A program made the position numbers and the translations under genes. A stretch of DNA of 64,000 nucleotides from the NCBI RefSeq assembly GCF_026341125.1, contig NZ_JAPEOR010000001.1:124001-188000 (forward strand), written 5' to 3'. The DNA comes from Streptomyces sp. NBC_01142 (GTDB lineage: Bacteria; Actinomycetota; Actinomycetes; Streptomycetales; Streptomycetaceae). Under the pieces are notes generated by a model that searched no databases, was not told the origin of the DNA, and saw only the letters and a program-made list of their open reading frames with translations. Positions within the stretch are counted from its first letter, which is position 1, and each line of letters starts with the position of its first letter. Of the stretch, positions 48,558 to 57,446 are shown in pieces.

Positions 48558-49133
48558 ATGGACTCAGGTCGTAAGAGGCGCTGGCGCATTGGCTTCGCTG
48601 CTGCCACGGCCAACGCCGCAGGTGCCGGTGCCGGTCTGCTTGCCGCCGCCCTCGGAACGGACCCCGAAGCCTCTGCCTTCATCGGCACGTTCGTCGGTGG
48701 CACGGTGGGCGACGGTCTGCTCCAGGCCATCGGAATCCAGAACGACGCCGGTGACGGCCACGACGACGGGCGCGGCGGCGGTGACGGCCACGACGGCGGT
48801 GACCGCTACGACGATGGGCGCGGCGCCGGTGACGGTCACGATGACGGCCACGAAGCCAGTGACCGTCGCGACCACGGACGCGGCGCCGGTGACCGTCGTG
48901 ACCACGGACACGCTGGACGAGGCGCAAGCGCGTACGCACGCTGCAACCGCGGACGTACGGGTGGAGCCCGTCCGGTCGGCAGGCAGCCGGTGCCGCCGTC
49001 ACCGGTGACGTCCTCGGCACCTCGTCACACCCGGCACCGGCATCTCCACCGAGGTGCTCAGCGTTTCGTCCAGCGGATGCACCGGCGACAGTCCGGTCCG
49101 CAGGCCACGGAGGGCCGCTGTGGCGCGTCCTGA
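48558..49133 (+). CDS. hypothetical protein; coding signal changes frame near 48740
   Basis: ATG at 48558 follows AGGAG. The first about 60 residues have a membrane-like Gly/Ala segment ([23 protein letters not shown], then [18 protein letters not shown]). In this frame the rest (to 49133) is a Gly/Asp/His-rich repeat that is unlike a protein. The +1 frame has much higher third-position GC from about 48740 to its stop at 49008 and reads VTATT-type repeats then [23 protein letters not shown] frameshift, real or sequencing, is therefore likely. The annotated end is that of the starting frame and overlaps the next gene by 14 bp. Confidence 0.45.
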   Translation: MDSGRKRRWRIGFAAATANAAGAGAGLLAAALGTDPEASAFIGTFVGGTVGDGLLQAIGIQNDAGDGHDDGRGGGDGHDGGDRYDDGRGAGDGHDDGHEASDRRDHGRGAGDRRDHGHAGRGASAYARCNRGRTGGARPVGRQPVPPSPVTSSAPRHTRHRHLHRGAQRFVQRMHRRQSGPQATEGRCGAS

Positions 49134-50052
49134 GAAGGAGATTCCTGCCAAGACGCCGATGGAGGTGGCGGAGCTCGCCCGCGAACTACGGGCGATCCGT
49201 CGCGGCAGCAACTTGACGTACAAGCAGCTGTCCGAGCGCTGCCACTACTCCGCCGCGGCCTTGTCCACGGCGGCCTCCGGGAACGCCGTACCGAAGTGGG
49301 ACATCGTCGAGGCGTTCGTGCGAGGTTGCGGGTACACCGGCAGCCTCGACACGTGGTCGCGGCTCCACAAGAACGCGTTGGTCCGGGCGGCCGGCGAGGA
49401 GTCCCACAAGGCCGCTGCGGCCCGGATCTCCGAAGACGAGCAGGCTGCGGATGCCGAGGATCGAAGCGAGACCACGGGATCCATACGGCTTCCCCGCCCC
49501 CGGCGAAGGATCGTGCCCGATCCTGAGGGGGCAATACCGGGCCAGCCGGACGGTTTGCTCGCGCTCGTCCAGCAGTTCATGGAGCACCACCAGCCGGACG
49601 AGCTCGAACGGGTCACCAGCCCCACGGTGGACCACATGCACACCGCCCTCGCCTTGTGCACGACACCGGAAGATGTCCTGTCGCTGATGCGTGAGCTCGT
49701 CGCGGACAAAGGCCTGACGATAAGCGATCTCGAGAAGCGCAGCGCGACGTTCTACCGGATCTCCGCGGCGACCTTCTCCCATGTCCTCACGGGCAAGGAG
49801 CTGCCCACCACCGAGTGGCTGCACATCTTCCTCACCGCGTGCGGACTCGAGGCGGAGCGGACACTGATCTGGCACCACACAGCAACGCGTATCAAGATCG
49901 CCAATCTGCGTCACCGCAACACCCCTCCGCCACTGAACCAGCCGGTGAAGGAGAGCCGGTCCCCGTTCTCGGAGCGATGGGAGCGCATGGCTCGGATGTT
50001 CCTGGGTGCCGCCGCCATCGCCGCGGTGACCTATTCACTGCTCTCCCGCTGA
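49120..50052 (+). CDS. membrane-anchored regulator with two HTH domains
   Basis: A 310-aa protein. HTH 1 (about 14-75) shows [41 protein letters not shown] 2 (about 185-250) shows [20 protein letters not shown] and [27 protein letters not shown] final hydrophobic helix (about 292-308) before LLSR would anchor it in the membrane. GTG at 49120 has GGAGGG 5 nt upstream. Paired XRE-like domains of this kind occur in Streptomyces accessory regions. Targets are unknown. It sits between a possibly broken gene and a dead recombinase. Confidence 0.8.
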   Translation: MARPEKEIPAKTPMEVAELARELRAIRRGSNLTYKQLSERCHYSAAALSTAASGNAVPKWDIVEAFVRGCGYTGSLDTWSRLHKNALVRAAGEESHKAAAARISEDEQAADAEDRSETTGSIRLPRPRRRIVPDPEGAIPGQPDGLLALVQQFMEHHQPDELERVTSPTVDHMHTALALCTTPEDVLSLMRELVADKGLTISDLEKRSATFYRISAATFSHVLTGKELPTTEWLHIFLTACGLEAERTLIWHHTATRIKIANLRHRNTPPPLNQPVKESRSPFSERWERMARMFLGAAAIAAVTYSLLSR

Positions 50053-50088
50053 GCGGAGTCGGCGGCCGGCGCTCAGCCGGAAATGTAT

Positions 50089-50118
50089 GGAGGCCCGGGG
50101 CGACAACCCCGGGCCTCC
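50089..50118. terminator. 12-bp hairpin after the tandem-HTH gene
   Basis: GGAGGCCCGGGG (50089-50100) pairs with CCCCGGGCCTCC (50107-50118), loop CGACAA. It lies 36 nt after the stop codon of the regulator and separates it from the recombinase remnant. Confidence 0.88.
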
Positions 50119-50406
50119 CACCTGTTGGACGCGCCTGTTGGACCTGTTGACGTGCTCGATCTGCCGGTGGAGGACTCGGCCGACGTCGAGGGAGTCGGTG
50201 AGGAAGCCGTGCCGCAGCACATGCGGCTTGATGGACGCAGCCTGCGGCAGGCCGGCCTTCGCGGCGCAGCAGCTTCCACACCTCCGGCTCGCGCAGCCGG
50301 GCCCGTCCAAGGCGTCCAGGGCGAACCGCACGACCGACCTTCGCCGGATCTCGCCGCCCTTGAGACGCAGCGGGAGGGTGTGGTGGCTTCCCCGGTGATC
50401 GAGGCG
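50119..50406 (-). pseudogene. tyrosine recombinase (integrase) C-terminal remnant, frameshifted
   Basis: On the minus strand, pieces in different frames line up with the catalytic domain of phage-type integrases. In order: LPLRLKGGEIRRRSVVRFALDALDGPG (the strand-turn-strand before ALDAYL), then EPEVWKLLRRE (next frame), then AGLPQAASIKPHVLRHGFLTDSLDVG (box II HxLRH with the following helix). At least two frame changes and the loss of the region with the catalytic Tyr make it non-functional. It abuts the 3' end of disA and marks past insertion. Confidence 0.65.
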
Positions 50407-51531
50407 CTAGACGTACCGCTCGAGTATCGAGGACTCGGCGAGCCGCGAGAGGCCCTCGCGCACGCTGCGGGCCCGCGCCTCGCCCACGCCGTCGACCGTC
50501 TGCAGATCGTCGACGCTGGCCGCGAGCAGCTTCTGCAGTCCGCCGAAGTGCTCGACGAGCCGCTCGATGATCGCGCCGGGCAGCCGCGGCACCTTGGCCA
50601 GCAGCCGGTATCCGCGCGGCGAGACCGCGGAGTCGAGCGTCTCGGGAGAGCCGCTGTAACCCAACGCCCTTGCCACCGTGGGCAGTTCGAGAAGCTCCGC
50701 GTGGGTGAGGTCGTTCAGCTCGGTGAGCGCCTCGTCCACCGTGCGGGAACGCTTCGCCGTCGGCTCGGGGACATAGTCGCGGACGACCAGTTCGCGCTCC
50801 GGCTCCACGCCCGCGATCAACTCGTCCAGCTGGAGCGAGAGGAGGCGGCCGTCGGTGCCCAACTCCACCACGTACTCGGCGATTTCGGTGGCGATCCGGC
50901 GCACCATCTCCAGGCGCTGCGCCACAGCCGTGACGTCCCGGACCGTGACCAGGTCCTCGATCTCCAGGGCGGAGAGCGTGCCCGCGACCTCGTCGAGGCG
51001 GAGCTTGTACCGCTCCAGGGTCGCCAGCGCCTGGTTGGCGCGGGAGAGGATCGCGGCCGACTCCTCCAGGACCCGGCGCTCCCCGTCCACGTACAGCGCG
51101 ATCAGACGCATCGACTGCGAGACGGAGACGACCGGGAAGCCGCACTGCCGGGAGACCCGGTCCGCGGTGCGGTGGCGGGTGCCGGTCTCCTCGGTCGGGA
51201 TGGACGCGTCAGGGACCAGCTGCACACCGGCCCGGAGGATCTTGGTGATGTCCTTGTCGAGGATGAGCGCGCCGTCCAGCTTGCACAGCTCGCGCAGCCG
51301 GGTGGCGGTGAACTCCACATTCAGTACAAACCCGCCGGTACACATCGATTCGACTGTTCTGTCCATGCCGAGGACGATCAGGCCACCGGTGTTTCCGCGG
51401 AGGATCCGTTCCAGGCCGTCGCGCAGGGCCTGGCCGGGCGCGACCGCGCTCAGGGCGGCGCGGATCAGTGCTTCGTTGCCGGAGCCTGCGCCGGACTTTC
51501 CGGGTGCTGCTGCCCGGTCGTTGGCTGCCAC
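50407..51531 (-). CDS. disA: DNA-integrity scanning diadenylate cyclase DisA
   Basis: DisA makes c-di-AMP from two ATP and slows at branched DNA. The 374-aa protein has the DAC domain with DGA (86-88, in KLDGALILDKD) and RHRTA (119-123), a helical linker, and a C-terminal HhH DNA-binding domain (about 300-374, LTHAELLELPTVARALGY and LQTVDGVGEARARSVREGLSRL). It is transcribed after radA with 44 bp between, the conserved actinobacterial pair in which RadA can modulate DisA. Confidence 0.97.
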   Translation of the reverse strand: MAANDRAAAPGKSGAGSGNEALIRAALSAVAPGQALRDGLERILRGNTGGLIVLGMDRTVESMCTGGFVLNVEFTATRLRELCKLDGALILDKDITKILRAGVQLVPDASIPTEETGTRHRTADRVSRQCGFPVVSVSQSMRLIALYVDGERRVLEESAAILSRANQALATLERYKLRLDEVAGTLSALEIEDLVTVRDVTAVAQRLEMVRRIATEIAEYVVELGTDGRLLSLQLDELIAGVEPERELVVRDYVPEPTAKRSRTVDEALTELNDLTHAELLELPTVARALGYSGSPETLDSAVSPRGYRLLAKVPRLPGAIIERLVEHFGGLQKLLAASVDDLQTVDGVGEARARSVREGLSRLAESSILERYV

Positions 51532-51575
51532 TGCACTCCTCCGGCTCGTACGGATGGGCGAGACCAGGGCAAAGT

Positions 51576-53021
51576 CTACCGGCGAGTGTCACCGTCCCGT
51601 GGGGCCTGTGCCCGCTCTTTGCCCGAGGGGGCGTCCGAAGCCCTCTGCCGACCGCGCGGAAGCACTCTCAGCGCGTCCCCCATGTCGGCCACTTCCGTGA
51701 CCTTCATGCCGGGCGGGACCTTCCCGGGATCGGACGGAACGAGGGCGTGCGTGAAGCCCAGCCGGTGCGCCTCGGCCAGTCGGCGCTGGACGCCCGTGAC
51801 CCGTCTGACCTCGCCTGCGAGACCCACTTCGCCGATCGCGACCAGGTTCTTGGGGAGCGGGGTGTCGCTGGCGGCCGAGGCCAGCGCGAGCGCGATCGCC
51901 AGGTCCGCGGCAGGCTCGGAGAGCTTCACGCCGCCGACGGTCGCGCTGTAGATGTCGCGCTTGCCGAGCGCGGTGATCCGGCCGCGCTGCTCGAGGACGG
52001 CGAGCATCATCGAGACCCGGGAGGTCTCCAGGCCGGAGGTGGTGCGCCGGGGCGAGGGGATCTGTGAGTCGACGGTCAGCGCCTGTACCTCGGCCACGAG
52101 CGGGCGGCGGCCTTCGAGAGTGACCGTCAGACAGGTGCCGGGGACGGCCTCGGCACGGCGGGTGAGGAAGAGGCCCGACGGGTCGGCGAGCCCGGTGATG
52201 CCCTCGTCGTGCAGCTCGAAGCAGCCGACCTCGTCCGTCGCGCCGTAGCGGTTCTTCACGCCCCGAACGAGACGCAGGCGCGCATGCCGGTCGCCCTCGA
52301 AGGACAGCACGACGTCCACCAGATGCTCGAGCAGACGTGGTCCCGCGATCGCGCCGTCCTTGGTGACATGGCCGACCAGGAGTGTGGACATGCCGCGCTC
52401 CTTGGAGGCACGGATCAGCGCGCCCGCGACCTCGCGGACCTGGGCCATGCCACCGGGTGCGCCGTCGATCTCGGGGGAGGCCACGGTCTGTACGGAGTCG
52501 AGGATCAGCAGAGACGGCTTGACCGCGTCCAAGTGGCCGAGGACGGCGGACAAATCGGTCTCGGCGGCGAGATAGAGGTGGTCGTGCAGGGCGTTGATGC
52601 GGTCGGCTCGCAGCCGGACCTGGCTCGCGGACTCCTCGCCCGTGACGTACAGGGTGCGGTGCTCGTCGCTCGCGGCCTTCGCGGCGACGTCGAGCAGCAG
52701 CGTCGACTTGCCGACGCCGGGCTCGCCCGCGAGCAGCACGACGGCGCCGGGCACAAGTCCGCCGCCCAGGACCCGGTCGAGCTCGTCCACCCCGGTGGAG
52801 CGGGCGGTCGCCTGCCGGACGTCGACCTGGCCGATGGGGACGGCGGCGGTGGAGACGCGGCCGGCGGCGGTCGTGCGGACAGCGGGCGCGCCGTACTCCT
52901 CGACCGTCCCCCAGGCCTGGCATTCGGGGCAGCGGCCGAGCCACTTGGCGGTCGTCCAGCCGCATTCGGTGCAACGGTAGGACGGCCGGTCCTTCGCGGA
53001 TTTCGTACGGGCAGCAGCCAT
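51576..53021 (-). CDS. radA: DNA repair ATPase RadA
   Basis: RadA helps process recombination intermediates by branch migration. The 481-aa protein has a zinc finger (Cys17-x2-Cys20 and Cys31-x2-Cys34), Walker A GEPGVGKST, the RadA signature KNRYG, and a C-terminal Lon protease-like domain (about 300-450, with GGVKLSEPAADLAIALALASAA and GEVGLAGEVRRV). The ATG is at 53021. It heads a probable radA-disA transcript. Confidence 0.97.
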   Translation of the reverse strand: MAAARTKSAKDRPSYRCTECGWTTAKWLGRCPECQAWGTVEEYGAPAVRTTAAGRVSTAAVPIGQVDVRQATARSTGVDELDRVLGGGLVPGAVVLLAGEPGVGKSTLLLDVAAKAASDEHRTLYVTGEESASQVRLRADRINALHDHLYLAAETDLSAVLGHLDAVKPSLLILDSVQTVASPEIDGAPGGMAQVREVAGALIRASKERGMSTLLVGHVTKDGAIAGPRLLEHLVDVVLSFEGDRHARLRLVRGVKNRYGATDEVGCFELHDEGITGLADPSGLFLTRRAEAVPGTCLTVTLEGRRPLVAEVQALTVDSQIPSPRRTTSGLETSRVSMMLAVLEQRGRITALGKRDIYSATVGGVKLSEPAADLAIALALASAASDTPLPKNLVAIGEVGLAGEVRRVTGVQRRLAEAHRLGFTHALVPSDPGKVPPGMKVTEVADMGDALRVLPRGRQRASDAPSGKERAQAPRDGDTRR

Positions 53022-53245
53022 GCGGAAACCGTAGCCGTAGCCACTGACAACGCGGTCGGCGCACCGTGCTCACCGTGGTCAAGGCCGGTTGACTGCCCGA
53101 AGCCGTTGATCGTATCGGGATCCGGTGGACCACTAGGGATGGAATTAACGATTCCTGTCCCCCTTCGGGGGATCTGTTCACCCGTAAGGATTAAAAGCGT
53201 TCAAGGGGTACGAACAGGGTGTGCTTCTCCGCCTACGGTCGCGGC

Positions 53246-54883
53246 GTGACGAGCAGCAGGCTGGAACCACCCACACACACCACCGGCGCACACCGAGCGC
53301 ACCGGCGCCCGACCCGTACGTCGGAGCAGCGGCCGCCCTCGCGTTATGAGCCGTACCTCGACGGCCTGTTCACCTACTGCCTCTCCGTGCTCTGCGACCA
53401 CGACTCGGCGACCGAGCTCCTCGGCGAGGTGCTCGCCATCTCCGAGCGCCAGTACGGGCGTTGCCCGTCGGGCGAGGCCGAGCGGAAGGCCTGGCTGTAC
53501 GCGCTGGCGCGGTGGGCCTGCCTGCGCCGGCTGACCGAGCAGCGGCGCAAGCGGCAGGGGGCGCACACCGGGCGCCCCGCGCAGCCCGCCGTCTCCGAGG
53601 AGGCCGCGCCGAGGGTCTCGGAGGAGACCGCCGAGCGCCGTCGCCGCGAACTGGCCCTGCTCGCCTGGCCGGAGGCGGCCGGCACGACCCCCGAACAGCG
53701 CGAGGCGCTCGAACTGGCCGTACGGCACGGGCTCGGCGCGTGCGAAGTCGCCGCGGTCCTCGGCACGGAGGCCCTGGCGGCGCGCGAACTGCTGGCCGCC
53801 GCGGCCTGCGAGGTGGAGCGCACGCGTGCGGCCCTCGCCGTCGTCGAGACCAGCAACTGCCCGGCCGTCGCCCGGCTCACCGGCGACCACCGGGTGCTGC
53901 TGTCCGCCGCGCTTCGCCGGGAGCTCGTCCGGCACGTCGACGACTGCCCGCGCTGCCGCCGCGCCGCCGAGCGCGCCGGGGCGGGCGGGCCGTGGCCGGG
54001 GTCGGCCGTCACCCCGGCCGCGCTGCCGCTCGTCGAGGCGCCGCGGGCCGCCGCGTACGTCGCGATGCTGCACGTCCCGCGGGCCCGCGCGGGCGCACCG
54101 CGCTTCGGGCCCGGCGGCTTCCCCGTGGACCCGAAGGACCACGCTGCCCGGCGGGACCGGCTGCGGGCCCGTGCGGTGACGACCACGGTCGTGGCCGCGG
54201 TCGTCGCGGCTCCGGTGCTCGCGCTGTGGGCGGCGTACCGGGGCGCGCCGCTGACGGGGGAGGGGCGCAAAGGGGCTTCGGTCACCGCAAGCGAGGCGGA
54301 CACTCCGGCGGGGCTCGAAAGGGAGCCGTACGACCACTACGCGAACGCGGGCAACGCGCGTGCGGAACCGGACCCGAGGTTCGCGGCGGGCAGCCGCTCG
54401 GCGGACGTCTCGGTCGAGGTGATCAGCGAGGGCACCTCCGCGCCGCCGCCCCGCCCGGGGCAGCCCGGTCCCGGCCGCCTCACGGTCGAGGCGCAGCCGT
54501 GGGGCGACACGACGCGGATCACGCTCTCGGCGTCCGGAGGCTCCCCGGTGACCTGGTCGGCCTGGACGGACGCCCCCTGGCTGTACGTGAGCCACTCGTC
54601 GGGCACGCTGAGCCCCGGTGAGTCGGTCACGATCTACGTCTCCGTGGACCATGGCCGGGAGCCGGCGGGGGCGTGGAGCGCGCGGGTGGGGGTGGGCCCG
54701 TCGGGAGCGGTGGTGGAAATCGACGGCTTCGGCGCGACGACGCCTCCGCCGACCCCCTCGGACCCGACGTCTACGCCTACACCGACCCCTCCGGACCCGA
54801 CGCCGACCCCCTCGGACCCGACCCCCTCGGACCCGACGCCGACGCCCTCGGACGCGTCCACACCACCGCCCTCGGCGAGCTGA
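53246..54883 (+). CDS. membrane protein with sigma-like, CxxC and BACON-like parts
   Basis: A 545-aa protein. Residues about 35-105 resemble sigma region 2 (YEPYLDGLFTYCLSVLCDHDSATELLGEV, AWLYALARWACLRRL). About 150-200 resemble region 4 (TPEQREALELAVRHGLGACEVAAVLG). Next comes HVDDCPRCRRAAERAG, like a ZAS anti-sigma motif. A TM helix (about 312-332) follows, then an exported part with a BACON-like strand (SGGSPVTWSAWTDAPWLYVSHSSGTL) and a Pro/Asp/Thr repeat tail. GTG at 53246 is chosen by frame. The gene is divergent from radA. A promoter role is not proven. Confidence 0.8.
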   Translation: MTSSRLEPPTHTTGAHRAHRRPTRTSEQRPPSRYEPYLDGLFTYCLSVLCDHDSATELLGEVLAISERQYGRCPSGEAERKAWLYALARWACLRRLTEQRRKRQGAHTGRPAQPAVSEEAAPRVSEETAERRRRELALLAWPEAAGTTPEQREALELAVRHGLGACEVAAVLGTEALAARELLAAAACEVERTRAALAVVETSNCPAVARLTGDHRVLLSAALRRELVRHVDDCPRCRRAAERAGAGGPWPGSAVTPAALPLVEAPRAAAYVAMLHVPRARAGAPRFGPGGFPVDPKDHAARRDRLRARAVTTTVVAAVVAAPVLALWAAYRGAPLTGEGRKGASVTASEADTPAGLEREPYDHYANAGNARAEPDPRFAAGSRSADVSVEVISEGTSAPPPRPGQPGPGRLTVEAQPWGDTTRITLSASGGSPVTWSAWTDAPWLYVSHSSGTLSPGESVTIYVSVDHGREPAGAWSARVGVGPSGAVVEIDGFGATTPPPTPSDPTSTPTPTPPDPTPTPSDPTPSDPTPTPSDASTPPPSAS

Positions 54884-55001
54884 GGCGCCGGGGAACATCC
54901 AGCTTCGCGTCGCCGGGTCCGCCGCTCGGCGAGACCTTCGAGGTGCGAGGCTGCCCCCTCACCCCACGGGCTGGCCCGCCCGGTGTGGCGTTCCGCTGAG
55001 G

Positions 55002-55122
55002 GAGGGGCCGTGCAGGGTCGTCCCCGCAGGGGATTGGCGGCAGGACCTGGCCCACCTCAACGGGGCCCTGTATGCCGCCGACCCCGAGGAGTCGAGCCCG
55101 GAGGGGCCCCGGAACCCGCACC
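55002..55122. repeat. 121-bp intergenic repeat, copy C
   Basis: Third copy of the unit also found at 5111. A flanking block shared with the first locus starts at 54902, 18 bp after the stop of the BACON protein gene. The whole 515-bp convergent gap (54884-55398) is filled by this repeat family; no gene is seen. Confidence 0.9.
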
Positions 55123-55175
55123 ACGCAGGACCCCGCGCCACGGGCTGGTCCGCCCCTGTGTGGCGTTCCGCTGGG

Positions 55176-55296
55176 GAGGGGCCGTGCAGGGTCGTCCCCG
55201 CAGGGGATTGGCGGCAAGACCCGGCCCACCTCAACGGGACCCTGTATGCCGCCGACCCCGAGGAGTCGAGCCCGGAGGGGCCCCGGAACCCGCACC
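55176..55296. repeat. 121-bp intergenic repeat, copy D
   Basis: Fourth copy, 174 bp after copy C and in the same orientation. Downstream (55297-55395) is a run of CCCGCACC/CCACAGGCC pieces like those after copy B, reaching to the stop of the convergent hypothetical gene. Confidence 0.9.
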
Positions 55297-55398
55297 AAAC
55301 AGGACCCCGCACCACAGGCCCGAGCCGCCCGCGCCCGCACCGGACAGGACCCCGCGCCACAGGCCCGAGCCACGCCCGCCCGCCGGAACGTGGAGGGC

Positions 55399-56208
55399 TC
55401 AGGCGCGTGGGGGGTCCGCCGGGTGGGGGGCCACCAGGGGGAGCTGGGACGACAGACGCGCCTCACACAGCTCCACCAGCACGTCGTACGCCTCCTTGCC
55501 CATCAGCTCCGTCAGCTCCGGCCCGTACGTCACGTAGACCGGCTCCCCCGCCCCGTGCGCCGACGTCGCCGACGTGCACCACCAGTGCAGGTCGTGGCCT
55601 CCGGCACCCCACCCCCGCCGGTCGTACTCGCCGATCGAGATCTGGAGCACCTTCGTGTCGTCGGGCCGCTCGATCCAGTCGTACGTACGCCTCACCGGCA
55701 GCTGCCAGCACACGTCCGGCTTCGTCTCCAGCGGCTCCTTGCCTTCCCGCAGCGCCAGAATGTGCAGCGAGCAGCCCGCCCCGCCCTCGAACCCCGGCCG
55801 GTTCTGGAAGATGCAGGAGCCGTTCCAGCGGCGCGTCTGGCGTTCGCCGTCGTCGTTGGTCTGCGTCCAGCCCGACTCCGCGCCCACGTCGTGGAACTGC
55901 CACAGCTCAGGGGTGAGGCGGGCCACATGTGACGCCACCCGCTTCTCGTCGTCCTTGTCCGAGAAGTGCGCGCCCAGCGTGCAGCAGCCGTCGTCCGCGC
56001 GGCCCGCCTCGATGCCCTGGCAGCCGCTTCCGAAGATGCAGTTCCAGCGCGAGGTCAGCCACGTCAGATCGCAGCGGAAGACCTGTTCGTCGTCGGCGGG
56101 GTCCGGGAACTCGACCCACGCTCGGGCGAAGTCCAGACCCTTCTCGTCGTGCTTGATCTTCTTGAGGGGCTTGGCTTTGCCCGGCTTCGCCTTTTTCGTC
56201 TTTGGCAC
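55399..56208 (-). CDS. conserved Cys-rich hypothetical protein
   Basis: A 269-aa protein. After a Lys/Pro-rich start it has [25 protein letters not shown] and [13 protein letters not shown], later [24 protein letters not shown] and [10 protein letters not shown]. The spaced Cys, including a CC pair, suggest a bound metal or Fe-S cluster, loosely like YkgJ-type cysteine-cluster proteins, but I cannot assign the family. GTG at 56208 is chosen because a longer start would run into the divergent ppx start region. The 3' end meets the repeat array. Confidence 0.75.
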   Translation of the reverse strand: MPKTKKAKPGKAKPLKKIKHDEKGLDFARAWVEFPDPADDEQVFRCDLTWLTSRWNCIFGSGCQGIEAGRADDGCCTLGAHFSDKDDEKRVASHVARLTPELWQFHDVGAESGWTQTNDDGERQTRRWNGSCIFQNRPGFEGGAGCSLHILALREGKEPLETKPDVCWQLPVRRTYDWIERPDDTKVLQISIGEYDRRGWGAGGHDLHWWCTSATSAHGAGEPVYVTYGPELTELMGKEAYDVLVELCEARLSSQLPLVAPHPADPPRA

Positions 56209-56248
56209 GAGTCCAGCGTATGCGCGCCGCCGCAGTAGCGTTCCGTCC

Positions 56249-57223
56249 ATGAGACTCGGAGTCCTCGATGTCGGTTCGAACACGGTTCATCTGCTGGTGG
56301 TGGATGCCCACCCCGGCGCGCGACCGCTGCCTGCCCATTCCCACAAGGCGGAGCTGCGCCTCGCCGAGTTGCTCGACGGGGGCGGGGCGATCGGCCCCGA
56401 GGGCGTCGACCGGCTCATCGCCGTCATCGACGGCGCCCTGCAGGCCGCCGAGGACAAGGGCTGCGAGGAGGTCCTGCCGTTCGCGACCTCCGCGGTACGG
56501 GAGGCCAGCAACGCAGACCAGGTCCTGGCCCGGGTCAAGAGCGAGACCGGCATCGATCTGGCTGTACTGACCGGTGCGGAAGAGGCCCGGCTCACCTTCC
56601 TGGCCGCCCGCCGCTGGTTCGGCTGGTCCGCCGGGAAGCTGCTGGGCCTGGACATCGGCGGCGGATCTCTGGAGATCGCGTACGGGATCGACGAGGAGCC
56701 GGATGCCGCGGTGTCGCTGCCGCTCGGCGCGGGCCGGCTGACCGCGGCCCTGCTCCCCGGCGACCCGCCGGACCCGCAGCACGTGAAGGCGCTGCGCCGC
56801 CATGTGCGGGCAGAAATCGCTCGCACGGTGCATGAGTTCAGCCGGTTCGGAAAGCCGGACCACATCGTGGCGACGTCCAAGACCTTCAAGCAGCTGGCTC
56901 GGATCGCGGGCGCCGCACGCTCCACCGAGGGGCTGTACGTGCAGCGGGAGCTGAGTCGTAAATCACTGTCGGAGTGGGTGCCCAAACTCGCCGGCATGAC
57001 GGCCGAGCAGCGCTGCAGCCTCCCCGGGGTCTCCGAGGGACGGGCGCGCCAACTGCTGGCAGGAGCCCTGGTCGCGGAGGCGGCGATGGATCTGTTCGGG
57101 GTGGACGAGCTGGAGATCTGCCCCTGGGCGCTGCGCGAGGGCGTCATCCTGCGACGCCTGGACCACCTCCCGGCAGCCCAGGACCCCGCTCCCGCCCGCC
57201 TTCCCCATCTCCCCAGCGCCTAG
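56249..57223 (+). CDS. Ppx/GppA-family phosphatase
   Basis: A 324-aa ASKHA-fold enzyme of the exopolyphosphatase/pppGpp phosphatase family. Phosphate-binding loops are [17 protein letters not shown] and [16 protein letters not shown], with Glu in [15 protein letters not shown]. It is the short actinobacterial form without the C-terminal HD domain. Activity may be on polyphosphate or (p)ppGpp. ATG at 56249 is 40 bp from the divergent hypothetical gene. Confidence 0.92.
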   Translation: MRLGVLDVGSNTVHLLVVDAHPGARPLPAHSHKAELRLAELLDGGGAIGPEGVDRLIAVIDGALQAAEDKGCEEVLPFATSAVREASNADQVLARVKSETGIDLAVLTGAEEARLTFLAARRWFGWSAGKLLGLDIGGGSLEIAYGIDEEPDAAVSLPLGAGRLTAALLPGDPPDPQHVKALRRHVRAEIARTVHEFSRFGKPDHIVATSKTFKQLARIAGAARSTEGLYVQRELSRKSLSEWVPKLAGMTAEQRCSLPGVSEGRARQLLAGALVAEAAMDLFGVDELEICPWALREGVILRRLDHLPAAQDPAPARLPHLPSA

Positions 57224-57250
57224 AAGTCCGTCCCCGTCCCCGTCCCTGCC

Positions 57251-57328
57251 GCCGCCGTCGGTAGCTCGTACCCCGGTGCCGTACCCGGTGCCGCCGTCGG
57301 TAGCTCGTACCCCGGTGCCGTACCCAGT
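57251..57328. repeat. 39-bp tandem duplication
   Basis: Two copies (57251-57289, 57290-57328) differ by a single base. Partial CCCCGGTGCCG pieces continue to about 57345. It lies in the 223-bp gap between the phosphatase and isomerase-like genes and contains no gene. Confidence 0.9.
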
Positions 57329-57446
57329 GCCGCACCCCGGTGCCGACGCTCCTCGGCGCCGGAGCCGGGGGCGGGCCGGGAGGGGCTCGTCACTTTCGGC
57401 ACCGGCGGCCTCTTGGGTTCGTGCGGGTGCCCGTACCCTGTCTCCC

